Origin: an uncultured Pelagibacteraceae bacterium
Lineage (GTDB): Bacteria; Pseudomonadota; Alphaproteobacteria; Pelagibacterales; Pelagibacteraceae
Reading direction: 5' to 3'
Assembly: GCA_902571135.1 (NCBI GenBank)
Contig: CACGAU010000007.1
Location: 1 to 64,000, forward strand
DNA: 64,000 nucleotides
The stretch's first letter is position 1. Each line of letters begins with the position of its first letter. A model generated the notes under the pieces. The model was not told the origin of the DNA and did no database searches. It was given only the letters and a program-made list of their open reading frames with translations. This document shows, piece by piece, positions 26,382-33,946 of this stretch. Both the position numbers and the translations under genes were made by a program.

Positions 26382-26972
26382 TTAATTTAATGGTATAGAA
26401 TTTCCATCCTTATTTTCCTGATATTTATTTGATAACGTTTGATATTTTTTTTTAATTTCGTCTAACTGATTTAATACATTTTCTTTTTTTGAAGTGGGTA
26501 AATTTTCAATAAGTAAATTTATATTCTGACTTTTCCAATAGGAATTTTCTTTATTATATTCTCCATCATTAATTTTAAATACCTCTTTGAGTATATTTAA
26601 ATCGTGAGGAATATTAAATTCCTCATTTGTGGCAGTATACGGAAACAAATAATAAAAATTATCAAATCCAGAAAATGTGATTGCACTCAAACACATACTG
26701 CAGGGCTCATGTGAACTTAAGAACATGCAGTCTTTTTCTTTTGGTCTTGTATTTGCATCTAATTTATAAAATTTTTTAAGAGTATGCATTTCTCCATGCC
26801 ACAATGGATTTTCTATTTCATTGTTTGTTTCTGCAACTACAAGCGATAAATCATCTTTTTTAATTATGGCTGCCCCAAATATTTTACTACCCTTGGCAAC
26901 ACCTTTTTCAGTTAAGGGTAAAACTTCTTTTAAAAATATATTTAGTATTTTTTCTAGGGCTTTTTCATTCAT
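26382..26972 (-). CDS. CDA-fold nucleobase/nucleoside deaminase-like protein
   Basis: A 196-residue protein with the zinc-dependent deaminase core: WHGE (His59, Glu61) and HEPCSMC (Cys91, Cys94). It differs from GuaD and TadA in the rest and carries a charged, probably helical C-terminal extension of about 70 residues. It is the first gene of the importer operon, with 3 bases before the ATPase gene, so it probably acts on what the transporter brings in. The substrate (guanine, adenine, cytosine or a nucleoside) cannot be assigned. Confidence 0.75.
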   Translation of the reverse strand: MNEKALEKILNIFLKEVLPLTEKGVAKGSKIFGAAIIKKDDLSLVVAETNNEIENPLWHGEMHTLKKFYKLDANTRPKEKDCMFLSSHEPCSMCLSAITFSGFDNFYYLFPYTATNEEFNIPHDLNILKEVFKINDGEYNKENSYWKSQNINLLIENLPTSKKENVLNQLDEIKKKYQTLSNKYQENKDGNSIPLN

Positions 26973-27098
26973 ATGCTTGAACCATCAAATAAAGAACACA
27001 ATTGTTACTATAATCAAACTTAAAAGTAATAATAAATAAATTATTTATACAACTTAAAAGTTAATAATTTATGAAACAAAAAATGTTAATTTGAACTT

Positions 27099-27404
27099 AT
27101 GTCAAAATTAAAATCATCAATAAGTCTTATAATTATATTAATTTTTTTTTCAGGGTGTCAAACTGTTAAAGATAAAACAGATGCAATTGTTGAAAAAGAA
27201 AATGAAAAATTAAGTAAATTCCTTGGAAAATCAGCTAGCGAACTTCAGATGGAGCTTGGAAAACCAGACGAAGACTTTAAAAATGCTAAAGGCAATTTTG
27301 AGCTAGTTTATAATAGTAAAAAATACCTTGTTCCATGTGAACGTAGGTTTGAAATAAATTCAGAAAATATAGTTGTGGGTTTTGTTTCAAACGGTTGCTT
27401 TTAA
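27099..27404 (+). CDS. Small lipoprotein with SmpA/OmlA-like domain
   Basis: A 101-residue protein with a lipoprotein signal; the lipobox is FFSGC with the lipidated cysteine near residue 20. The remaining part has LGKSASELQMELGKPDEDF, a pattern resembling the SmpA/OmlA/BamE-type repeat, and two late cysteines that could form a disulfide. Function unknown. It is divergent from the importer operon across 126 bases and lies upstream of the NCS2 permease. Confidence 0.65.
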   Translation: MSKLKSSISLIIILIFFSGCQTVKDKTDAIVEKENEKLSKFLGKSASELQMELGKPDEDFKNAKGNFELVYNSKKYLVPCERRFEINSENIVVGFVSNGCF

Positions 27405-27463
27405 AATTTATTAATTAAAATAAATCTGCTCATTATAGGTTTTTTTTAGTATCTAAGGTGCAG

Positions 27464-27493
27464 TTGTTCTAAAGTAATCAGTTTTTTTATATT
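27464..27493 (+). promoter_or_regulatory. Possible sigma-70 type promoter of the NCS2 permease
   Basis: TTGTTC at 27464-27469 and TATATT at 27488-27493 are separated by 18 bases. This would start transcription near base 27500 and leave a leader of about 40 bases before the permease ATG. In such AT-rich DNA chance matches are common, so this is tentative. Confidence 0.4.
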
Positions 27494-27512
27494 AATTCAT
27501 AGCCAATAATGT

Positions 27513-27542
27513 AACGTCTATTTAGTTAACGACGGAGGTTAC
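27513..27542 (+). promoter_or_regulatory. Hairpin that encloses the ribosome-binding site of the NCS2 permease
   Basis: GTAA (about 27511-27514) can pair with TTAC ending at the start codon, and CGTC just after it with GACG just before the Shine-Dalgarno. GGAGG is left in the bulge between the two stem halves. A strong GGAGG is unusual among the genes in this window. The arrangement would allow control of translation, but the stems are only four pairs each, and no match to the known purine riboswitch core is visible. Confidence 0.35.
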
Positions 27543-28865
27543 ATGGCTTCAAGAAAAACAAGAGCGGGCTCTACAAACAGTCCGGATAAAAAACTTCCAT
27601 TAAATAAATCCATACCTTTAGGAATTCAGCACGTACTAGCAATGTTTGCTGGTAATATAACGGTTCCTATTATTGTGGCTGGAGTTTTTGGTCAAACGCC
27701 TGAACAAAAAATATTTTTGATTCAAATGGCTTTGTTTGTTGCGGGAGTTGCAACAATTATCCAAACAGTTGGATACAAAGAAATTGGTGCAAGACTTCCT
27801 ATTGTTCAAGGAACAAGTTTTGCGTTTATACCAATTATGCTACCATTTAAAGCAGCAGGATTGGGCGCTGTATTTACAGCAGCGTTCATTGGAGGAATTT
27901 TTCAAATTTTTATTGGAAAAGTTTTAAAACCAATAAGACATCTATTCCCACCATTAGTCACTGGTATAGTTGTACTAATGATTGGATTTAGTTTGCTTAA
28001 AGTTGGTTTTATGTATGCTGGTGGAGGTGGATGGTTAATGAATAATAAACCTGAAATCTTTGCAAATGCAAATCACTTAACAGTTGCGGCTTCAGTGTTC
28101 ATAGTTGCTATCTTTTTCAATCTTAGAGGAAAAGGAATGGCTTCTGCAGCATCAATTTTAATTGGAATAGTAGCTGGTTTCATAGTTGCAGCAGCACTAG
28201 GAATGGTTAACTATGGCAAAATTGCATCTGCAGCATGGTTTGCATTTCCAATGCCACTTCAATATGGAATTGATTTTGTACCTGGCGCAATAATTCTAAT
28301 GTTGTTTATGTCAGTAGTTACAACAATTGAAACAATTGGAGACATAAGTGCTACGACAATGGGTGGTGCTAAACGAGAGGCAACGGATAAAGAAATATCA
28401 GGTGGAATTATGGCAGATGGTGTTGGTACTGCGTTTGGTGCAATATTTAATGCGATGCCAAATACATCCTATTCACAAAATGCAGGACTAGTTGCGTTTA
28501 CAGGTGTGGTAAGTAGGCACGTTGGAACTATTGCAGGAATAGTCTTGGTTCTAATGGGATTATTTCCAAAATTAGGTGGAATAATCGCTGCAATGCCAGA
28601 GTCTGTGATTGGTGGAGCAGCAATCATTATGTTTGGAATGATTGTAGCTGCTGGTATTAAATTGATTTCAAGGGCAGAAATGGATCAAAGAAACCTATTA
28701 ATCTTAGCTCTTTCTTTGTCTTTTGGAATTGGAATGTCATTGTTACCAGACTTTGTGAAAAATATTCCAGATTTTGGAATAAGTTTAAAACTACTGTTAA
28801 CAACTGGACTTATACCTGCTGGATTACTAGCATTTTTTTTAAATGCTATAATGGCAAAGAAATAA
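27543..28865 (+). CDS. Uracil-xanthine permease family nucleobase transporter (NCS2)
   Basis: A 440-residue inner-membrane symporter of the nucleobase-ascorbate/NCS2 family with about twelve to fourteen membrane segments. Visible motifs are IPLGIQHVLAMFAGNITVP near the N-terminus, the substrate-site helix TTIETIGDISATT and the following NAMPNTSYSQNAGLVAFTGVVSR, a family signature. Its nearness to the purine operons points to xanthine, urate or uracil as substrate. It has an unusually clear GGAGG ribosome-binding site and ends at a strong hairpin shared with hsp20. Confidence 0.92.
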   Translation: MASRKTRAGSTNSPDKKLPLNKSIPLGIQHVLAMFAGNITVPIIVAGVFGQTPEQKIFLIQMALFVAGVATIIQTVGYKEIGARLPIVQGTSFAFIPIMLPFKAAGLGAVFTAAFIGGIFQIFIGKVLKPIRHLFPPLVTGIVVLMIGFSLLKVGFMYAGGGGWLMNNKPEIFANANHLTVAASVFIVAIFFNLRGKGMASAASILIGIVAGFIVAAALGMVNYGKIASAAWFAFPMPLQYGIDFVPGAIILMLFMSVVTTIETIGDISATTMGGAKREATDKEISGGIMADGVGTAFGAIFNAMPNTSYSQNAGLVAFTGVVSRHVGTIAGIVLVLMGLFPKLGGIIAAMPESVIGGAAIIMFGMIVAAGIKLISRAEMDQRNLLILALSLSFGIGMSLLPDFVKNIPDFGISLKLLLTTGLIPAGLLAFFLNAIMAKK

Positions 28866-28875
28866 TTAATTTAAA

Positions 28876-28899
28876 CTTGTGGGGAGAAATCCCCACAAG
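28876..28899. terminator. Perfect 10-bp hairpin with GAAA loop between convergent NCS2 permease and hsp20 genes
   Basis: CTTGTGGGGA (28876-28885), loop GAAA, TCCCCACAAG (28890-28899). The G/C-rich stem stands out strongly from the AT-rich surroundings. T runs after it are weak on both strands, so it may act as a bidirectional terminator or 3' end stabiliser. Confidence 0.7.
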
Positions 28900-28912
28900 C
28901 AAGGTTTAAGAC

Positions 28913-29359
28913 TTATTTAATTTCAATAAGCTTCTTTTTTTTATGTTCTGGAATTAATCTTTCACAAGATATTGTTAAAAGACCATCTTTAAGCTCAGCA
29001 CCATTAACTTTTACATCATCAGCTATAGTGAATGATCTTGCAAATTGTCTTTGAGAAATACCTTTATGAATAATTTCCCCATTAACATCACTTTCCTCAG
29101 ACTTATTAACTTGTTTTGTTCTTACGGTTAATAAATTGTCCTCGAATTCAACCTCAACGTCTTTTTTACTAAAGCCAGCCAATGCTACTTCAATTGCATA
29201 GTTGTCTTTACCTGTCTTTCGGATGTTGTAGGGTGGATAATTTGACTGCATCGTCAAATTGCCATTTCCCAACATATTTTCGAATTGGTCAAACATATCA
29301 TCAAAACCAATTGAAAAAGGTCTAAGTGAGTTAAATATAGATAGATCCTTACTTGTCAT
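28913..29359 (-). CDS. hsp20: Small heat-shock protein, Hsp20/alpha-crystallin family
   Basis: Holding chaperone of 148 residues. The alpha-crystallin domain covers about residues 42-140, with the PPYNIRKTGKDNYAIEVALAGF start, a central VEFEDNLLTVR strand, and GI(S)QRQFARSFTIADDV, then the GLLTISCER strand. The N-terminal NSLRPFSIGFDDMFDQFE segment is typical of the IbpA-like group in proteobacteria. Its 5' region holds a good heat-shock promoter and a ROSE-like RNA thermometer (separate entries). Confidence 0.94.
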   Translation of the reverse strand: MTSKDLSIFNSLRPFSIGFDDMFDQFENMLGNGNLTMQSNYPPYNIRKTGKDNYAIEVALAGFSKKDVEVEFEDNLLTVRTKQVNKSEESDVNGEIIHKGISQRQFARSFTIADDVKVNGAELKDGLLTISCERLIPEHKKKKLIEIK

Positions 29360-29365
29360 AATATC

Positions 29366-29412
29366 CTCCTTTGTTAAGCAAGTTTATTTGTGCAAGCCCC
29401 ATTAGGCGACTT
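29366..29412 (-). promoter_or_regulatory. ROSE-like RNA thermometer in the hsp20 leader
   Basis: In the minus-strand RNA, CUUGCUU (29376-29382) faces AAGGAG (29366-29371) across the loop AACA. This gives pairs C-G, U-A, U-G, a G-G, a bulged C and two U-A, the geometry described for ROSE elements, where a UUGCU box masks the Shine-Dalgarno. Upstream, AAGUCGCC and GGGGCUU (29394-29412) form a second hairpin with loop UAAU and one bulged G. The start codon is at 29359. The structure was judged by eye, not folded. Confidence 0.6.
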
Positions 29413-29421
29413 ACTAATTTT

Positions 29422-29449
29422 ATATGGTAATTAATTTGTTTTTTTCAAG
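29422..29449 (-). promoter_or_regulatory. Heat-shock (RpoH-type) promoter of hsp20
   Basis: On the minus strand CTTGAA (29444-29449) is followed after 16 bases by CCATAT (29422-29427), close to the sigma-32 pattern. Transcription would begin near 29415, so that the leader starts at the first hairpin of the thermometer. The groES gene in this window has the same boxes and spacing. Confidence 0.65.
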
Positions 29450-29461
29450 ATTTAAAATGTA

Positions 29462-31537
29462 CTAAATTTTTTTTGAAATCTTTAATGCAAATGCATAGTC
29501 AATAGCAATTTCTTCTATTGCCCCATCTCTTCCAGATTTTCCACCATGACCAGCATTCATTTCGGTTTTTAAAAGAAGTAAATTATTATCTGTTTTATAG
29601 TCTCTAAGTTTTGCTGTGAACTTTGCAGGTTCATCAAATAAAACTCTATTATCACTTAAACTTGTTGTAATAAAAATATGTGGATAATCCATTTTTTTAA
29701 TATTGTTGTAGGGCGCATATGAAAAAATATAATCAAAGTGTTCTTTATTCTCTTTTGCATTTCCAAATTCGTCAAATTCTCCCACAGTTAAAGGTAAAGA
29801 ATGATCAAGATTTGTTGTTAAAGAATCCACAAAAGGAACAGCCATTATAATTCCTAAAAATAATTCAGGAGATTGATTGACTACAGCTCCCATTAACAAT
29901 CCTCCAGCCGATCCACCCATGCCAATAATTTTTCCTTTCGAGGTATAATTTTTTTTGATCAAATATTTTGCTGCATAAATATAATCTTCAAAAGTATTTT
30001 TTTTGTTGGTTAACTTTCCCTCTTTCCACCATTTCATACCTTTTTCCATACCACCTCTAATGTGAGCTGTGGCCCAAATTATATCTCTATTGATAAGACT
30101 TAATCTTGTAGAAGAAAAACTTGGAGACATAGAATTTCCATAAGACCCATATCCATACAATAAAATATTTGCAGACCCATCAATTTTTGTTTTTTTGTGT
30201 CTCGTGATTGTTAATGGAACCATTCTTCCGTCATGAGATTTAAACTCAACTCTCTCAACAATATAGTCATCTTTATTATGACCAGATGGGATCTCTTGTA
30301 CTTTAACAAGTTCTTTAGATTTTGTTGCTAAATTATATTTAAATACTCTAGAAGGAGTTTTAGGTGATGAGTACCCTAAATGAACTTCATCAGTATTTCT
30401 ATCTTTTTGAGTTAAGCTTACTCCTGGAACATAAACAGATTCATCAGAAAAAATTAATTCTTCTTCTATATTTGAAGAAATATTTTTGACAAATAATTTA
30501 TCTAGTGCATCTGATGTTTCACCACGAATAATCCAATTTTTAAGAAATGTTAATCCACCAATTAAAACTTCCTCTTTTGCTGGAATATATGTTTTCCAAT
30601 TTTGATTTTCTAAATTGTCACAAATATCAATTTTAAAGTCTTCAGCATTTTTATTTGTATGATTATAAAATTTACCATCCCATGAATTAACAGAATACAG
30701 AACACCTCTTTCTCTTTTAATAATAAGTTTTGGAGATGGATTTAATTCATCTGATTTAAAGTAATATTGCTCTGAAGTATTATGGTCAGAAGTATTTATA
30801 AAAAAATATTTTTCATCTGAGCTTTTTCCAATTCCTACCGTAAAAGCCTCGCTTTTCTCCTCAAATATTAATTCATCTTTGCCCTCAAAATCACCTATTC
30901 TATGCCTGTATATTGTTCTTGCTCTATGATTTTCATCAAGTTTAGAATAAAAAATATATTTATCATCCAAACTAAATGTTATTCCCCCTGATGTTTCTCC
31001 AATTTCTTTTGAAATAATTTTGTTTGTTTTTATATCTCTTAAATAAATTGTATAATATTCAGATCCCTTAAGATCTAAAGAGTATCCTAGATATTTGTCA
31101 TTGTTACTTACTTCTAAATCTCCAACTCCAAAATATTCAGTTTTAAGTTTTTCTTTTTCTTTATCTCCATTCCATATTTCCTCAATATTTTCTGAACCAA
31201 TTTTTTTTCTAAGTTTTATGGAATAATTTCCTTTTGTTGTAGTTTTTGTCCAATACTCATAGGTGTGATCTTTATAGGGCAAAGATTCATCATCTAATTT
31301 AATTCTTGCTTTAATCTCATCAAATAATTTTTTTTGGATATCTTTTGTGTCTTTTAAATGATGCTCTGAGTAAGCATTTTCATCTTCTAAATATTTTCTC
31401 ACTTCAGGATCTAACTTGCTTTTATCTCTGAGAACTTCCAAAATATTATCTTGATGAATCCAGCTGTAATTGTCTTCCCAATCAATATTGTGACAAGTTT
31501 TTATCTCTAGTTTTTTTTTAAGTTGTGGTACTTTCAT
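29462..31537 (-). CDS. ptrB: Oligopeptidase B (prolyl oligopeptidase family, S9A)
   Basis: Cytosolic serine peptidase that cuts short peptides after basic residues. An N-terminal beta-propeller region (about residues 75-400) precedes the alpha/beta-hydrolase domain. Catalytic residues are visible as Ser543 in GGSAGG, Asp629 in SLSDNRV and His664 in NAGHGG. The 691-residue length and these spacings match bacterial oligopeptidase B. Its start lies 15 bases from the divergent start of the J-domain gene, so the two promoters must overlap. Confidence 0.92.
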   Translation of the reverse strand: MKVPQLKKKLEIKTCHNIDWEDNYSWIHQDNILEVLRDKSKLDPEVRKYLEDENAYSEHHLKDTKDIQKKLFDEIKARIKLDDESLPYKDHTYEYWTKTTTKGNYSIKLRKKIGSENIEEIWNGDKEKEKLKTEYFGVGDLEVSNNDKYLGYSLDLKGSEYYTIYLRDIKTNKIISKEIGETSGGITFSLDDKYIFYSKLDENHRARTIYRHRIGDFEGKDELIFEEKSEAFTVGIGKSSDEKYFFINTSDHNTSEQYYFKSDELNPSPKLIIKRERGVLYSVNSWDGKFYNHTNKNAEDFKIDICDNLENQNWKTYIPAKEEVLIGGLTFLKNWIIRGETSDALDKLFVKNISSNIEEELIFSDESVYVPGVSLTQKDRNTDEVHLGYSSPKTPSRVFKYNLATKSKELVKVQEIPSGHNKDDYIVERVEFKSHDGRMVPLTITRHKKTKIDGSANILLYGYGSYGNSMSPSFSSTRLSLINRDIIWATAHIRGGMEKGMKWWKEGKLTNKKNTFEDYIYAAKYLIKKNYTSKGKIIGMGGSAGGLLMGAVVNQSPELFLGIIMAVPFVDSLTTNLDHSLPLTVGEFDEFGNAKENKEHFDYIFSYAPYNNIKKMDYPHIFITTSLSDNRVLFDEPAKFTAKLRDYKTDNNLLLLKTEMNAGHGGKSGRDGAIEEIAIDYAFALKISKKI

Positions 31538-31552
31538 CTAATAAGGAAATAT

Positions 31553-32056
31553 ATGAATATTATTATTTATCTACTTGTAATTTTAGTCATCTTATATTTT
31601 TTATTAAGATGGTGGTCAAATATTTCTCCAAAAAAAATGTCAAAAGGAGTGAGGCTGATAACAATTTTATTGTTGGCTTTATTAGCAGTTTTATTTGCTA
31701 TTGGTGGAAAATTTCTACTCACATTGCCATTAACTCTTGCAAGTCTTGCTTTAGTTAAACTTAAAGGTTTATCATTGATACAATTGCTTTCTCTTTATAG
31801 ACTTATTCAAACTTTGAGGAATTCTGGAAGATTTTCTTTTAATCAGTATCAAAATAATAACTCTTCATCATTATCAATATCTGAGGCATATAAAATTTTA
31901 AATTTAGATATTAATAAAAAACCAACCAAAGAGGCATTAAATAAAGCTTACCAAAAAATACAAAAAAAAATTCACCCAGATATTTCTCCAGAGACTTCAA
32001 GATTATCAGCTATAGTCAATGAAGCTAAAGAAATAGTTCTTAAAGATATTTCTTAA
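31553..32056 (+). CDS. Membrane-anchored J-domain protein (Pam18/TIM14-like)
   Basis: Small DnaJ-family co-chaperone of 167 residues. Two or three N-terminal membrane segments (about residues 1-70) lead to a C-terminal J domain: SISEAYKILNLD, then the HPD motif in KKIHPDIS. It lacks the zinc and substrate domains of DnaJ. Alphaproteobacterial relatives resemble the mitochondrial import motor subunit Tim14. ATG 31553, preceded by AAGGAA, is preferred to the upstream start at 31523, which would overlap ptrB. It is convergent with the glycosyltransferase gene, sharing 4 bases. Confidence 0.82.
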   Translation: MNIIIYLLVILVILYFLLRWWSNISPKKMSKGVRLITILLLALLAVLFAIGGKFLLTLPLTLASLALVKLKGLSLIQLLSLYRLIQTLRNSGRFSFNQYQNNNSSSLSISEAYKILNLDINKKPTKEALNKAYQKIQKKIHPDISPETSRLSAIVNEAKEIVLKDIS

Positions 32057-33012
32057 TTAATTATTGATATTAGTTTTTCATAAATCTTATCTGGATTTAT
32101 TTTATCTTTCCCGTGAGTGTTGTGAGAAACAGTAGTTTCTCCATCAGGAATTATTGGATACATATTTGTATTATAAGAACCATAAATTAATGGTGTATCT
32201 GCCATTAATGTAATCGTTTTAATTCCTAATGCTGATGATAAATGTGAGAAACTTGTATCATTGCAAATTGCAACATTACAATTTTTTATAATAGGTAATG
32301 TTTCTTTTATACTGAGGTTGTCTAAAGCAACACACTTTTCTCTAAATTTTGTACTTAATATTTCCATTAAGATTTTTTGCTCATCTTCATTTTTACCTGT
32401 AGCTAAAAAAAACTTACATTTTTTAATATTTTCTAATCTTTCCATTACGTTTAGAAAAGTTTTTGATGGGATTCTTTTTGTTGGACCAGAGCCACCTATA
32501 CCCAACAAAATATTAAGTTCATCATTTATACTAAATTTTACTGCTGATTTTTGAACCAGATCATTATCAATTTGAATTTCTGGATTATCACTAGTTTCAA
32601 TATTTAAATATCTTTTTATTAATTTTTTAGCAGATTCTGTAATATGTTGATTTTGTTTTTCAAATAAAGGGTATTGAAATATTTGTTTAATACCTGCATA
32701 TCTTGAAATTAAGTTATACCTCAAAGATGAATTAAAAATAAAAACTTTATCGAAATTATATTTTTTAAGATCACTTGCTAATTTAAAAAATCCTTTAAAA
32801 CCATCATGTTTTTTATTTATTTTATTATCTCTTTCTAAGTGAATTATTTCATCAATATAATTTGTTTGATTTAAAAACTCGTTAGCTTTTGAATTTTCTT
32901 TCACCAACAAACTAACGGGCACTCCAAATTTATTTGAAATAGCTCTAATATAGGGCAGGAAAATTACCGTATCACCTATACCCATCCTGTTTTGAATAGC
33001 TAATATTTTCAT
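32053..33012 (-). CDS. Glycosyltransferase family 9 protein (heptosyltransferase-like)
   Basis: A 319-residue GT-B-fold glycosyltransferase. The N-terminal MKILAIQNRMGIGDTVIFLP is the family start and supports ATG 33012; the open frame runs 23 codons further upstream without similarity to it. The nucleotide-sugar side has LLGIGGSGPTKRIP and CNDTSFSHLSSALGIKTITLM, the usual (S/N)DTxxxHLA-like motif. The likely role is sugar transfer onto a lipopolysaccharide core or another surface glycan. Acceptor and sugar are unknown. Confidence 0.82.
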   Translation of the reverse strand: MKILAIQNRMGIGDTVIFLPYIRAISNKFGVPVSLLVKENSKANEFLNQTNYIDEIIHLERDNKINKKHDGFKGFFKLASDLKKYNFDKVFIFNSSLRYNLISRYAGIKQIFQYPLFEKQNQHITESAKKLIKRYLNIETSDNPEIQIDNDLVQKSAVKFSINDELNILLGIGGSGPTKRIPSKTFLNVMERLENIKKCKFFLATGKNEDEQKILMEILSTKFREKCVALDNLSIKETLPIIKNCNVAICNDTSFSHLSSALGIKTITLMADTPLIYGSYNTNMYPIIPDGETTVSHNTHGKDKINPDKIYEKLISIIN

Positions 33013-33061
33013 AGTTAATTTATAAACTTTACTAATTAATATTTTTATATAAATTTTTACT

Positions 33062-33946
33062 ATGAGTAAAATTAAAGGCATTTATGCGGCTTCAATGTCT
33101 ATCTTAAATGATGATTTGACGCTTGATATTAAAAAAACCATTCTGCACGCAGAAATGGTTATAGAAAATGGTTGTCACGGAGTAGCTATATTTGGAAGCA
33201 CAGGGCAGGCTCAACTTATACCTGTCTCTGAAAAAATTAATTTGTTAAATCATCTGACTTCAAGCAAACACAAAGAAAAATATATTATTGGCACTGGTTT
33301 AAATTCTTTAGGTGAAACAATTAATTTAATGAGAGTTTCTAAATCTTTAGGTTTTAATAGATTCTTAATTATGCCGCCTGCTTATTATAAATATGGAGAT
33401 AAAGAAGTAATAGAATTTTATAGCAAAATAGTAGAGGTAATTTCTGATTGTGAAATAGTGTTATATAATTTTGAAAAACTTTGTGGTTATAAGTTTAGTA
33501 TTGAATGTATTGAAGAGTTAGTAAAAAAATATCCAAAAAATATTATTGGAGTAAAAGATAGTTCTTACAACCTTTTTGAAAACTTAAAGATTGATAATTT
33601 TTCAGTTTTACCTGGATCAGAGTCCAAATTATTCAAAGGGCTTCAATTAGGTTGTTCAGGAATTATTACAGCTACATGTAATGCTACTTCTTCACTGGCA
33701 AGAAAAGTATATGATGATTTTAATGATGGACATGATCAGACAGTAAACCAAAACCTTTGTGAGGTAAGAGCTGAATTTGAAAAATATAATTTGATTTCAG
33801 GTTTACACACGTACTTTAGTAAAAAAGAAATATATTATAAAAATCTTTTACCACCACTTAGTATTTTAAATTCTAAAGATGAAACAGATTTAATCAATAA
33901 TTTAGAAAAATTAAATTTTTCATTAAAAAATACTCAGGCGGCTTAA
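33062..33946 (+). CDS. DapA/NAL-family class I aldolase (dihydrodipicolinate synthase-like)
   Basis: A TIM-barrel Schiff-base lyase of 294 residues. The expected lysine is Lys165 in IIGVKDSS and the catalytic tyrosine Tyr135 in VLYNFEK. The pyruvate-carboxylate loop reads FGSTGQA instead of the usual GTTGE, which argues against a canonical DapA. Substrate unknown; candidates are the keto-acid aldolases and hydratases of this family. It starts 49 bases from the divergent glycosyltransferase and ends directly before cfa. Confidence 0.82.
   Translation: MSKIKGIYAASMSILNDDLTLDIKKTILHAEMVIENGCHGVAIFGSTGQAQLIPVSEKINLLNHLTSSKHKEKYIIGTGLNSLGETINLMRVSKSLGFNRFLIMPPAYYKYGDKEVIEFYSKIVEVISDCEIVLYNFEKLCGYKFSIECIEELVKKYPKNIIGVKDSSYNLFENLKIDNFSVLPGSESKLFKGLQLGCSGIITATCNATSSLARKVYDDFNDGHDQTVNQNLCEVRAEFEKYNLISGLHTYFSKKEIYYKNLLPPLSILNSKDETDLINNLEKLNFSLKNTQAA

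Noticed and set aside
27405..27542. Classical purine riboswitch before the NCS2 permease
   Set aside because: The conserved core and loop sequences of the guanine/adenine aptamer are not present; only a small hairpin around the ribosome-binding site is supported.
29397..29403. CCCCAT on the plus strand near hsp20 as a heat-shock -10 box
   Set aside because: No CTTGAA lies at the right distance on that strand, and it would point towards the 3' end of ptrB; the bases are better explained as part of the leader hairpin.
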